Below, in pieces: positions 1 through 7,142 of a stretch of DNA of 11,876 bases. The number at the start of each line of letters is the position of its first letter. The first letter of the stretch is position 1. The position numbers and the translations under genes are program-made. A model generated the notes under the pieces. The model was not told where the DNA came from and ran no database searches. It worked only from the letters and a program-made list of their open reading frames with translations. The stretch is from an uncultured Oscillibacter sp. (GTDB lineage: Bacteria; Bacillota; Clostridia; Oscillospirales; Oscillospiraceae): assembly GCA_905233795.1 (NCBI GenBank), contig CAJOFP010000054.1:4493-16368 (forward strand), in the 5' to 3' direction.

Positions 1-114
1 GCGTCCGGCGTGTAAACAGGTTATCGCCGTAACCGGCGATTTCACAATTTTTTCCGCCTCAGCTTTGTATAGGTTTATCCATTGCCAAAAACCCGCTTTT
101 TTTATAAAATCCAT
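1..114 (-). CDS. possible start of a divergent gene, partial
   Basis: A minus-strand frame starts with ATG at 114-112 and stays open for 38 codons to the window edge. It begins MDFIKKAGFWQWINLYKAEA and ends TCLHAGR. The base composition rises from A/T-only to about 50% GC just where this frame begins, as expected for a gene start. Against it, there is no Shine-Dalgarno site before the ATG, unlike nearly every other gene here. A GTG at 45-43 with a GAGG 11 bases upstream is an alternative start. A plus-strand frame (2-154) is also open across the same bases, and a small inverted repeat (23-40) overlaps it. I do not recognise the peptide. Confidence 0.22.
   Translation of the reverse strand, partial: MDFIKKAGFWQWINLYKAEAEKIVKSPVTAITCLHAGR
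23..40. repeat. 7-bp inverted repeat with 4-base loop
   Basis: ATCGCCG (23-29) and CGGCGAT (34-40) are perfect inverted copies around TAAC. On the plus strand T-rich sequence follows only after a gap (TTCACAATTTTTT), so it could be a weak terminator for a gene ending at the TAA at 13-15. It could equally be coding sequence of the possible divergent gene. Confidence 0.3.
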
Positions 115-115
115 G

Positions 116-201
116 AAAAATATAAAATTAAATATAAATATATAAAAAAATATAAATATATAAAAATTATAAAATATAATATATAATATTATATAAAATA
201 A
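116..201. repeat. 86-base A/T-only tract with 18-bp tandem duplication
   Basis: Bases 116-201 contain no G or C. Within it AATATAAATATATAAAAA occurs twice back to back (131-148 and 149-166). The tract lies just upstream of the lacI-family gene and contains TATAAT at 175-180, but no convincing -35 box. A-tracts in such DNA often bend it or act as UP elements, so it probably contains the lacI promoter. The exact promoter cannot be placed. Confidence 0.7.
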
Positions 202-236
202 CCCGCGAATCTTACAGGGGGAATTTGGAAAAAGCT

Positions 237-1250
237 ATGGCAATTACAATCAGGCAAATCGCGGAACGGGCGGGCGTCAGTACGGCTACTGTCTCGAACG
301 TGATTCACGGAAAAATCCACAAAGTCTCATCCGATACCGTGCGGCGCGTCCGGCGTATCATGGATGAAATGGGCTATCAACAGGAAACCGGCAACCGCGT
401 CAGCAGCGACACAAAATTGGTCGCCGTCCTGATTCATTATAATTACTGGTTTGAAAATTCCGTTCTGGCCGATCCGTTTTACGGCGTTGTCACGGGCAGT
501 ATGGAAGAGGCTTTACGCCGCCACGATACCGGCATGTTACTTTACGCGTCCCGAAATATCGAAGAAATTTTATTGGCTTTGCGCAAATGGGATGTTGACG
601 GTATGATCGCCGTTTCTTTTTCCTGTGAGGACTGCGGCAAATTATATCATTTAATGCGTAAGCCTATGATTTCTATCGACGCGACCGGCGAAATCCCCAA
701 TCCCGTCCCCAATATCGGACTGGACGACGAGGGCGGCGGTTTTCTCATGCTTCAGCATTTACTGGAACTCGGCTATGAGCATATCTATATGGCGGGCGGC
801 GCCAATGACGGCATCGATCATCGCCGCTGGATCGGCGCAAAACAAATTCGTTCCACATCTCTATTTTTAGAACGGCGGGCAAAACTGGAATTTCTGCCCT
901 TGGGATTCTCGCGGGATGTGCGTGAAAATCGCTATCGTGAAATCGTCCGACAAGTCCCGTTCAAGCGCAAGACCGCCTTTTTCTTCACGGCGGATTCTCT
1001 CGCTATGGAGGCAATGGGCATTTTCGCCGCGTGGGGCATTCGCATTCCCCAAGACGCCGGCGTCGCCGGTTTCGACAATTCTTTCAACGCCGTGCATTTT
1101 TCTATCCCGCCGCTTACAACCATTCATCAGGATATACGGGAAAAGGGCCGGATCGCCGTGGAAGAACTGGTCTCCGCTCTTCAAAATCCGGATTATATCC
1201 CGCGAAGTCATATTTTACCCGTATCTCTGGTGAAACGGCAGTCCGTTTAA
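237..1250 (+). CDS. LacI-family transcriptional regulator
   Basis: A sugar-responsive DNA-binding regulator of the LacI/GalR family, 337 residues, normal for the family. Numbered from the ATG at 237, the helix-turn-helix covers about residues 4-23 (TIRQIAERAGVSTATVSNVI), followed by the VSSDTVRRV third helix and hinge region. A periplasmic-binding-protein-like effector domain runs from about residue 60 and includes the typical QDAGVAGFDNS and PPLTTIHQD segments near the end. The start is uncertain. A GGGGG stretch (217-221) is 3 bases from an in-frame TTG at 225 and 15 bases from the ATG at 237, both poor spacings. I prefer ATG because the protein then begins MAITIRQIA like its relatives. As first gene of the sugar cluster it is probably its local regulator. 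The effector is unknown, likely an oligosaccharide or its hydrolysis product. Confidence 0.93.
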   Translation: MAITIRQIAERAGVSTATVSNVIHGKIHKVSSDTVRRVRRIMDEMGYQQETGNRVSSDTKLVAVLIHYNYWFENSVLADPFYGVVTGSMEEALRRHDTGMLLYASRNIEEILLALRKWDVDGMIAVSFSCEDCGKLYHLMRKPMISIDATGEIPNPVPNIGLDDEGGGFLMLQHLLELGYEHIYMAGGANDGIDHRRWIGAKQIRSTSLFLERRAKLEFLPLGFSRDVRENRYREIVRQVPFKRKTAFFFTADSLAMEAMGIFAAWGIRIPQDAGVAGFDNSFNAVHFSIPPLTTIHQDIREKGRIAVEELVSALQNPDYIPRSHILPVSLVKRQSV

Positions 1251-1276
1251 TTTACAGGAAAACCGTCAAATTATAC

Positions 1277-1295
1277 AGATTTAAATTATAAATCT
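1277..1295 (+). terminator. weak A/T hairpin after the lacI-family gene
   Basis: AGATTTA (1277-1283) and TAAATCT (1289-1295) form a 7-bp inverted repeat with a 5-base loop, 26 bases after the regulator's stop codon. The stem has one G-C pair and no clean U-tract follows, so termination would be weak at best. Confidence 0.2.
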
Positions 1296-1309
1296 TATAT
1301 TCTTAGTTG

Positions 1310-1323
1310 GTTATGCGCGTAAC
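1310..1323. promoter_or_regulatory. candidate LacI-family operator
   Basis: GTTATGCGCGTAAC is a 14-bp palindrome with one mismatched pair, centred on GC at 1316/1317. Size, symmetry and GC-rich centre are typical of LacI-family operators. It ends three bases before the -35 box of the promoter at 1327-1355, next to the regulator gene. It does not fit the cre consensus, so it is more likely a site for the local regulator than for CcpA. No second copy was seen in the window. Confidence 0.5.
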
Positions 1324-1326
1324 TTA

Positions 1327-1355
1327 TTTACACATTGGCGAAAAAATGTTATGAT
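1327..1355 (+). promoter_or_regulatory. sigma-A type promoter for the alpha-glucosidase operon
   Basis: TTTACA (1327-1332), a 17-base spacer and TATGAT (1350-1355) each match the vegetative consensus at five of six positions. Transcription would begin near 1362, giving an A/T-rich leader of about 70 bases before the glucosidase ATG. This suggests the structural genes can be transcribed separately from the regulator gene. Confidence 0.7.
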
Positions 1356-1432
1356 AAATATGATAATAAAATAAATAATGAAATAATAATTATATTTTAT
1401 ATTTTATTATATACAAACCGGGAGGCGCGAAT

Positions 1433-3115
1433 ATGGCGGAAAAACAGTCCCAATGGTGGAAAGAGAGCGTCGTCTATCAAATCTATCCGCGTTCGTTTCA
1501 GGATTCCAACGGCGACGGAATCGGCGATTTAAACGGCATACGCTCAAGATTAGACTATCTGGCGCGGCTGGGGATTGATGTTATCTGGCTTAGTCCCGTT
1601 TATAAATCGCCCAATGACGATAACGGTTATGATATTTCCGACTATCAGGCCATTATGGACGATTTCGGGACAATGGACGATTTTGACGCCTTATTATCCG
1701 AAGCGCACGCGAAAAATATTAAAATCGTCATGGATTTAGTCGTCAATCACACTTCGGACGAACATCCGTGGTTTATCGAGAGCCGGTCGTCTAAAAATAA
1801 TCCCAAACGTGATTTTTATATCTGGCGCGACGCCAAACCCGACGGAACGCCGCCGACAAATTGGGGCAGTTGTTTTTCCGGTTCCGCGTGGGAATTTGAC
1901 GAAAAAACAAATCAATATTACTTGCATTTCTTTTCCAAAAAACAGCCGGATTTAAACTGGGACAATCCGAAAGTCCGCGACGCCGTATTTGACATGATGT
2001 CATGGTGGTGTGACAAGGGCATTGACGGTTTTCGCATGGATGTCATTTCCATGATTTCAAAGCCGGATATTTATCAAGACTCTCCCACGCATGGCGGTTT
2101 ATACGGCGATTCGAGTATTACCTGCAACGGCCCCCGCGTACATGAATATTTGCGCGAAATGCGTCAACGCGTATTATCGAAATATAATCTCATGACCGTC
2201 GGCGAGACGGCGGGCGTAAATCTGGAAGAAGCTAAAAAATACGCGAACGCGAACGGCACGGAATTAAATATGGTCTTTCAGTTTGAGCATGTGGATTTGG
2301 ATTCCGGCGCGGGCGGCAAATGGTCTAAAAATCCCATGTCGTTAATCGCGTTAAAATCCAATTTATCCAAATGGCAGAACGGCCTTGACGGCGTGGCGTG
2401 GAACTCGTTATTTTTCTGCAATCACGATCAACCCCGCGTCGTATCGCGTCTGGGCGATAATTCCCCCGTATCGGCGAAAGCTATAGCGACTATGTTGCAC
2501 ATGATGCAGGGGACGCCTTATATCTATCAAGGCGAAGAATTAGGCATGACAAATTGTCCGTTCGGCGCGATTGAAAATTATAGAGATATAGAGACTTTAA
2601 ACGCCTATCGTGAACTGACGGAATCCAAACAGCGCGAACCAGAAGAATTATTATCCTGTATCGCGTACAAGAGCCGCGACAACGCCCGAACCCCTATGCA
2701 ATGGGATAATTCCCCCAACGCCGGTTTTACATCCGGTACGCCTTGGATTATGACAAATCCCAATTATAAAACAATCAACGCCGCCGCGCAGATAAATAAT
2801 CCCGATTCCGTATTTTCTTATTATCAAAAATTAATCGCTTTACGTCATGAAAGCGACTGGAAAAATATTATTATTTATGGCCATTATGATTTATTATCGC
2901 CCGACGATCCGGATATTTTCGCCTATACAAGAGAATTAGACGGTCGTAAATTATTAATTATATGCAATTTTACGGCGAAATCCCGGCGTTATACAATCCC
3001 GGAAGAAATCAAATGGCAAAATTATAAATCCGTTATCAGCAATATAAATAATAATACTCTCGCCCGCGAATTAAATTTAAATCCGTGGGAAGCGGACGTT
3101 TGGGAATTAATTTAA
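1433..3115 (+). CDS. GH13 alpha-glucosidase, oligo-1,6-glucosidase type
   Basis: A cytoplasmic glycoside hydrolase of family 13 (MalL / oligo-1,6-glucosidase group) that releases glucose from the non-reducing end of short alpha-glucosides. It has 560 residues, the usual length, and no signal peptide. Visible landmarks are the metal-binding loop DSNGDGIGD (24-32), DLVVNH (101-106), the QPDLNW signature (171-176), GFRMDV with nucleophile Asp203, acid/base Glu258 in VGET, and the transition-state stabiliser Asp332 in NHDQ. Val204 right after the nucleophile is the residue reported to favour alpha-1,6 bonds; maltose-specific relatives carry Thr or Ala. The start is set by GGGAGG at 1420-1425. It is followed by a sugar importer, so the substrate is probably an imported isomalto- or malto-oligosaccharide. 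The exact substrate is inferred. Confidence 0.95.
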   Translation: MAEKQSQWWKESVVYQIYPRSFQDSNGDGIGDLNGIRSRLDYLARLGIDVIWLSPVYKSPNDDNGYDISDYQAIMDDFGTMDDFDALLSEAHAKNIKIVMDLVVNHTSDEHPWFIESRSSKNNPKRDFYIWRDAKPDGTPPTNWGSCFSGSAWEFDEKTNQYYLHFFSKKQPDLNWDNPKVRDAVFDMMSWWCDKGIDGFRMDVISMISKPDIYQDSPTHGGLYGDSSITCNGPRVHEYLREMRQRVLSKYNLMTVGETAGVNLEEAKKYANANGTELNMVFQFEHVDLDSGAGGKWSKNPMSLIALKSNLSKWQNGLDGVAWNSLFFCNHDQPRVVSRLGDNSPVSAKAIATMLHMMQGTPYIYQGEELGMTNCPFGAIENYRDIETLNAYRELTESKQREPEELLSCIAYKSRDNARTPMQWDNSPNAGFTSGTPWIMTNPNYKTINAAAQINNPDSVFSYYQKLIALRHESDWKNIIIYGHYDLLSPDDPDIFAYTRELDGRKLLIICNFTAKSRRYTIPEEIKWQNYKSVISNINNNTLARELNLNPWEADVWELI

Positions 3116-3158
3116 ATTATATTAAATTTATATATTTATATTTTTATCTTGATTTGTG

Positions 3159-3173
3159 GGAGAAAATTTCTCC
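3159..3173. repeat. 15-bp perfect palindrome in the leader of the binding-protein gene
   Basis: GGAGAAAATTTCTCC is a perfect 7-bp inverted repeat around a single A, 36 bases before the binding-protein start. No U-tract follows, so it is not a terminator. It might be an operator or an mRNA-end stabilising hairpin. The rest of the 93-base gap after the glucosidase gene is A/T-rich, with no terminator, so read-through from the glucosidase is likely. Confidence 0.35.
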
Positions 3174-3208
3174 AGCAAATAAAAATTCTTGAAAGGATGT
3201 CAAAGAGA

Positions 3209-4519
3209 ATGAAAAAGAAACTGCTTGCGTTGCTTCTGGCGGGCGCGATGGCGTTTGGTCTCGCCGCCTGCGGCGGTTCCGGTGACGCTGGAAACGCCGG
3301 GGAAAGCGATAACGCCGGAAACGCCGCCGCCACGTCGATCCGCCTTGTCAACGGCAAAATCGAAGTGGACGCGTCTCTCAAAAAATTGGCGCAAATGTAC
3401 GAGGAAGAAACGGGCGTCCATGTGGAAATTGAATCCATGGGCGGCGGCATTGATATTCAGGGAACGCTCAAAGGCTATTATCAGGCCGGGAATATGCCGG
3501 ATATTTTCGTGAACGGCGGCGCGAGCGATTTCGCTAACTGGTCGGGATTATGCGCCGATATGAGCGGCGAGGCGTGGGCGTCTGATACCGACGCGGCCTA
3601 TGTCAACGAAGACGGCGTCGTCGGCTTCCCGTATACCGTCGAGGCGATTGGTCTTGCCTATAACGCGGATATTCTGGAAAAAGCCGGCGTTGATCCCGCC
3701 GGATTGACCAGCCCCGCCGCGTATGAAACCGCGTTCGCCCAAATCGACGCCATGAAAGACGAGTTAGGCATTACCGCCGTTGTCGGCTATTATACCGAGC
3801 CCGTCAATTTATACTGGTCCACCGGCAATCACCTGTTCGCCAATTACGAGGACGCCGGTCTTGACCGTGACGACACGACCTATTTTGACCTGCTCAGCGA
3901 CGGCGGACAATTAGACGTGGATCGTTTTACCGATTTCGCCAATTTCGTGGCTTTGTTACAGCAATACGCCGATCAAAGCATGATGATTTCCGGCACTTAT
4001 GACCAGCAGATTTTGAATTTCGCGTCGGGCAAATACGCCTTTGTCACTCAGGGCTCTTGGATCGGCGCGACGATGACCGCCGATGACGCCGACGCATACG
4101 CCGCCGCCGGTAATTTCAAAGTCGGCATGGCGCCTTACGCGTTCCAAGACGGCATTGACACCATTCTGACCAATTCCCCGTCTTGGTGGGCGGTCTACGC
4201 CGACGGACAGGTTGACGCCGCGAAAGCGTTCCTGCAATGGCTGACGACTGACGCCGCTCAAGAAGTTCTCGTCATGGAAGCCGGATTTATCAGCCCGTTC
4301 AGCTCCAGCAAATATATCGCCACGGATCCGTTCGCCCAGACCATTTCCGATTATCAGAACGCGGGCAAGACATCCGGTTGGCACTGGCTCGGCAATAAAG
4401 AAGGACTTGCCCAGAACTATACCGGTCAAGTCTTTAACGATTACGCGCAGGGCAATCTCGACACGGCGCGTTTCGTTGAGATTATGCAACAGGTTTGCAA
4501 ATCCGCTTACGCCGGATAA
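3209..4519 (+). CDS. sugar ABC transporter solute-binding lipoprotein
   Basis: Extracellular receptor of a carbohydrate ABC importer (family 1 solute-binding protein, MalE/MsmE-like), 436 residues. The N-terminus is a lipoprotein signal: Lys-rich start, hydrophobic core, and lipobox LAAC with Cys21 as the lipidated residue, followed by a Gly/Ser/Asn/Ala-rich tether to about residue 45. The mature part has the fold's typical segments, including GNMPDIFVNG, VGFPYTVEAIGLAYN and SPSWWAVYADG, and aromatic clusters (SWW, WHW) suited to stacking on sugar rings. I chose ATG 3209 because it gives a standard signal peptide and has AAGGA 11 bases upstream. An in-frame ATG at 3197 and the longer frame from 3149 would add residues ahead of the signal. 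A terminator lies downstream, before the permeases, which would favour higher expression of this receptor. The ligand cannot be read from sequence. Confidence 0.93.
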   Translation: MKKKLLALLLAGAMAFGLAACGGSGDAGNAGESDNAGNAAATSIRLVNGKIEVDASLKKLAQMYEEETGVHVEIESMGGGIDIQGTLKGYYQAGNMPDIFVNGGASDFANWSGLCADMSGEAWASDTDAAYVNEDGVVGFPYTVEAIGLAYNADILEKAGVDPAGLTSPAAYETAFAQIDAMKDELGITAVVGYYTEPVNLYWSTGNHLFANYEDAGLDRDDTTYFDLLSDGGQLDVDRFTDFANFVALLQQYADQSMMISGTYDQQILNFASGKYAFVTQGSWIGATMTADDADAYAAAGNFKVGMAPYAFQDGIDTILTNSPSWWAVYADGQVDAAKAFLQWLTTDAAQEVLVMEAGFISPFSSSKYIATDPFAQTISDYQNAGKTSGWHWLGNKEGLAQNYTGQVFNDYAQGNLDTARFVEIMQQVCKSAYAG

Positions 4520-4536
4520 TTTAAATTAATTTAAAT

Positions 4537-4551
4537 TTATAAACGCTTTCA
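4537..4551. promoter_or_regulatory. cre-like sequence with one mismatch
   Basis: TTATAAACGCTTTCA fits the cre pattern WTGNNARCGNWWWCA at every defined position except A for G at the third. It lies between the binding-protein stop codon and the base of the following terminator hairpin. CcpA can act as a roadblock inside transcripts, but the mismatch falls on a strongly conserved base, so this is tentative. Confidence 0.3.
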
Positions 4552-4590
4552 AAATTCCCGCCGTCACGCGGCGGCGGGAGTTTTCATTTT
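4551..4590 (+). terminator. intrinsic terminator between binding-protein and permease genes
   Basis: AAAATTCCCGCCG (4551-4563) pairs with CGGCGGGAGTTTT (4572-4584) in a 13-bp stem including one G-T pair, with an 8-base loop, followed by CATTTT. It would stop or reduce read-through into the permease genes. This fits the common arrangement in which the binding protein is made in excess of the membrane subunits. Confidence 0.85.
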
Positions 4591-4652
4591 AAAATATTTT
4601 TAAATTATTTTCAAGTATTTGCATAATTTTAAATAAAAAGGGGCGTTTTATC

Positions 4653-5561
4653 ATGAATACGGATTCCTCCGGCGGATTGAAAAAGGCGCTGTCTCTGTTA
4701 TTGCTGATTGGCGGCGCGGCGTTATTAATTATATCACTGGTTTTTGATTTTATGGGCAGTAAGGCGGGATGGCGCGGCCCGGCTCTCGTGATTGGTCTGA
4801 TCGCTTTCTTTGTCGGTCTGTATGTATTCCCGACGCTTACACATCATCGTGATATAGTAAATGTTATATTTTTATTCCCCCTGTTGTTTACATTCGGCGT
4901 GACAGTGATTATCCCGTTACTGCTGGGCATTTTCTATTCTCTCACCGACTGGACCGGCATTCGCTATACGCATTTCGTGGGCTTGGCGAATTACGCCGCT
5001 ATGTTCCGTGAAGTCAGCTTTTTATGGTCTTTATTGATTACGGTTTTATTCGTCGTGTTTAACATGGTTCTTGTGAATCTGGTGGGCTTCGCGCTGGCGT
5101 TGTTGTGCACAAGTAGATTAAAAGGCGTCGGATTCTTCCGGGCGGCGTACTTCCTGCCGAATTTAATCGGCGGCATTGTCTTGGGCTATGTCTGGCAATT
5201 CGTATTTAATAACGTACTTGTCAAAATCACAGGCGCGTCTTTATTGACCAATACCCCGACCGCGTTCGCCGCGATTATTGTCGTTTATATATGGCAATAC
5301 GCCGGTTATATCATGTTGATTTACGTCAACGGGCTTGTGACGGTTCCCGGCGACGTGATAGAGGCCGCCGCGATTGACGGCGCCAACGCCTTTACGACTT
5401 TAATCCGCATTAAAATCCCCATGATCGCTTCTACCATTACAATCTGCACGTTTTTGACGCTGACTTCCGCGTTCAAGCAATTCGATGTCAATATGGCGTT
5501 GACGAACGGCACCGGGTCTGTACAGAATTTCTTGGGCAATTATCTGACCAACGATTTCTAA
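4653..5561 (+). CDS. MalF-type sugar ABC permease, reading frame broken near its end
   Basis: Membrane subunit of the sugar importer (MalF-like, BPD_transp_1), 302 residues as read. Two extra N-terminal hydrophobic segments (about 12-32 and 43-60) precede the usual permease core, which starts at about 70. The ATPase-contact EAA loop is present: EAAAIDG from Glu237, with the following Pro at 256. The start has AAGGGG nine bases upstream. The protein stops at LTNDF, before the last membrane helix and C-terminal tail found in this family. Those residues are encoded directly downstream in the +1 frame (5560-5670), so the gene appears frameshifted, probably by a small deletion of about 17 bases at 5558-5561. 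If real, the permease lacks its last helix and is probably non-functional. A sequence error is the main alternative. Confidence 0.88.
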   Translation: MNTDSSGGLKKALSLLLLIGGAALLIISLVFDFMGSKAGWRGPALVIGLIAFFVGLYVFPTLTHHRDIVNVIFLFPLLFTFGVTVIIPLLLGIFYSLTDWTGIRYTHFVGLANYAAMFREVSFLWSLLITVLFVVFNMVLVNLVGFALALLCTSRLKGVGFFRAAYFLPNLIGGIVLGYVWQFVFNNVLVKITGASLLTNTPTAFAAIIVVYIWQYAGYIMLIYVNGLVTVPGDVIEAAAIDGANAFTTLIRIKIPMIASTITICTFLTLTSAFKQFDVNMALTNGTGSVQNFLGNYLTNDF

Positions 5562-5670
5562 AAACAGTTACGCCCTCGGACAGGCGAAAGCCGTTTTGTT
5601 CTTTATTATTTTAGCTTGCGTTTCTCTGGTTCAGGTCCGTATCTCCAACAGTAAGGAGGTAGAATTATAA
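5560..5670 (+). pseudogene. out-of-frame C-terminus of the MalF-type permease
   Basis: In the +1 frame relative to the upstream permease, 36 codons read KNSYALGQAKAVLFF, then a hydrophobic stretch, then QVRISNSKEVEL and TAA. YALGQAKA, a last transmembrane helix and a KEVEL-type tail are the normal end of clostridial MalF-type permeases, so this is the missing piece of the preceding gene. The last codons (AAG GAG GTA) also form the Shine-Dalgarno site of the next gene. It has no start codon of its own. Confidence 0.85.
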
Positions 5671-5671
5671 T

Positions 5672-6538
5672 ATGAAAACGAAATTAAAACCGGGTACGTT
5701 CGCCGCCATTATGATTATCGCTGTAGCCGTGGCGATTTATACGCTTATGCCGTTCTTTCTGGTCTGCGTCAACGTATTTAAAAACGCGAACGGCATTGTC
5801 GCCGATCCGGTAGGCGTCGCGGGGATGAGCGTTTCCCAGATGATCACGAATTTCACAAACGTCGTGAATAACTCGAATTTCAGTTTCTGGTACGCGTTCG
5901 GAACTTCAGCTATAGTCACGATTATTTCTTTAATATTATTGGCTTTATTCGGCGGCATGGCGGCATGGGTTATCTGCCGCAATAAAACAAAATGGTCAAC
6001 GGCGATTTATATGGTCTTTATCGCGTCCATGATTATCCCGTTCCAAGTCGTCATGCTGCCGTTAATCTCGACGTTCCGGGATGTCGGTAATTTTGTGGGC
6101 TTGTCCATGCTGCAATCTATTCCGGGAATCGTATTCGCCTATTGCGGTTTCGGCGGCGCCATGACGGTTTTTATCTTGACCGGCATGGTAAAAACAATCC
6201 CGTATGACTTGGAAGAAGCGGCGTCGATTGACGGCTGTTCTTATGAGGGCATTTATTTCAGAATCATATTGCCGTTACTGCGTCCGTCCGTCGTGACTGT
6301 TACTATTTTAAATGGCATGTGGATATGGAATGACTATCTTTTGCCGTCGCTTATGCTCGGACAGAACGGACGCGTCAAGACGCTTCCTGTCGCTGTTCAG
6401 GCCTTTGTCGGGTCTTACGTCAAGCAATGGGATTTGATTCTGACCGCCGCTTTACTCGCCATGATTCCCATGATTATTATTTTCTTAATCGCGCAGAAAC
6501 AAATCATGAGCGGCATGGTGGAAGGCGCCGTGAAATAA
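5672..6538 (+). CDS. MalG-type sugar ABC permease
   Basis: Second membrane subunit of the carbohydrate importer (MalG-like), 288 residues, the usual length. Six membrane segments are recognisable, starting at about residue 9. The EAA motif EEAASIDG (from Glu181) with Pro201 is the docking site for the ATPase. The NGMWIWNDYLLPSLM segment after it is characteristic of MalG-type proteins. Translation starts from a strong AAGGAGG (5653-5659), 12 bases upstream, which lies in the final codons of the original MalF-type frame. The reading frame is intact. Partner ATPase (MsmK/MalK type) is not in the window. Confidence 0.95.
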   Translation: MKTKLKPGTFAAIMIIAVAVAIYTLMPFFLVCVNVFKNANGIVADPVGVAGMSVSQMITNFTNVVNNSNFSFWYAFGTSAIVTIISLILLALFGGMAAWVICRNKTKWSTAIYMVFIASMIIPFQVVMLPLISTFRDVGNFVGLSMLQSIPGIVFAYCGFGGAMTVFILTGMVKTIPYDLEEAASIDGCSYEGIYFRIILPLLRPSVVTVTILNGMWIWNDYLLPSLMLGQNGRVKTLPVAVQAFVGSYVKQWDLILTAALLAMIPMIIIFLIAQKQIMSGMVEGAVK

Positions 6539-6566
6539 AATATTATTAAATTATTATTATATTATC

Positions 6567-7142
6567 ATGAAAATATTTGACCCGGACGGGCCGTTGATGT
6601 CGGCGTTAAATACGCTCGCGGATTTGGTATTCTGTAATATTTTATTTTGCCTGTTTTCTCTCCCGTTGATTACAAGCGGCGCGGCGTTGTGCGCTTTATA
6701 TGATTGCGTATTCAGCATTTTAGATCAGCGTGAGGAAAGTTTTATCGCGCTTCAATTCTGGAAAGCGTTCCGACGCAATCTCAAGCCGGGCGTGATATTA
6801 TATTTGATTATTTTAATTTTTATCCTGATATTATGGGCGTATGCGCAAGCCGTCAATACGCTGTCGGGAGATTTAAAAAATATTTATCAAGTCACGTTTT
6901 TGATTCTTTTATTTTTATTTTTATCCGGCGCGCAATATATTTTTCCCTTACAGGCGCGGAATAGCCGGAAAAATTTAGATTTAAATTTAAAAAATAAAAA
7001 TACCGGCGATATTTTATATATTTTAAAAAACGCTTGGATTTTAAGCGCCGTCGCCCTGCCCCAGACATTATGCTGTCTCGTGATTGATATTCTCGCGGTT
7101 TATATCTCGTTTTTCATGAATCCCGCCGGACCGCGTATCTGA
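6567..7142 (+). CDS. DUF624 / YesL-family membrane protein, frame broken near the end
   Basis: A small integral membrane protein of the YesL (DUF624) family, often found in carbohydrate ABC transporter operons of Bacillota; its biochemical role is unknown. 191 residues as read. The N-terminus FDPDGPLMSALNTLADL and the following membrane segment (about 18-42) are typical, with further hydrophobic segments at about 75-93, 105-125 and 157-183. It ends abruptly as MNPAGPRI. A family-like ending (AYLNGFFFRAAFRRLK) lies in the -1 frame and finishes at 7183, so the end appears frameshifted, probably with a few tens of bases lost near 7120-7132. There is no Shine-Dalgarno site before the ATG, only A/T-rich sequence, which is unlike the neighbours. 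It ends the operon, just before a terminator. Confidence 0.8.
   Translation: MKIFDPDGPLMSALNTLADLVFCNILFCLFSLPLITSGAALCALYDCVFSILDQREESFIALQFWKAFRRNLKPGVILYLIILIFILILWAYAQAVNTLSGDLKNIYQVTFLILLFLFLSGAQYIFPLQARNSRKNLDLNLKNKNTGDILYILKNAWILSAVALPQTLCCLVIDILAVYISFFMNPAGPRI

Noticed and set aside
3956-4489. 177-residue minus-strand frame inside the binding-protein gene
   Set aside because: It is wholly antisense to a clear solute-binding protein, without family resemblance or ribosome site.
5553-5565. Programmed +1 frameshift to fuse the permease halves
   Set aside because: TTC TAA lacks favourable tRNA re-pairing after a +1 slip and no stimulator is visible; several expected residues are also missing, so a deletion explains more.
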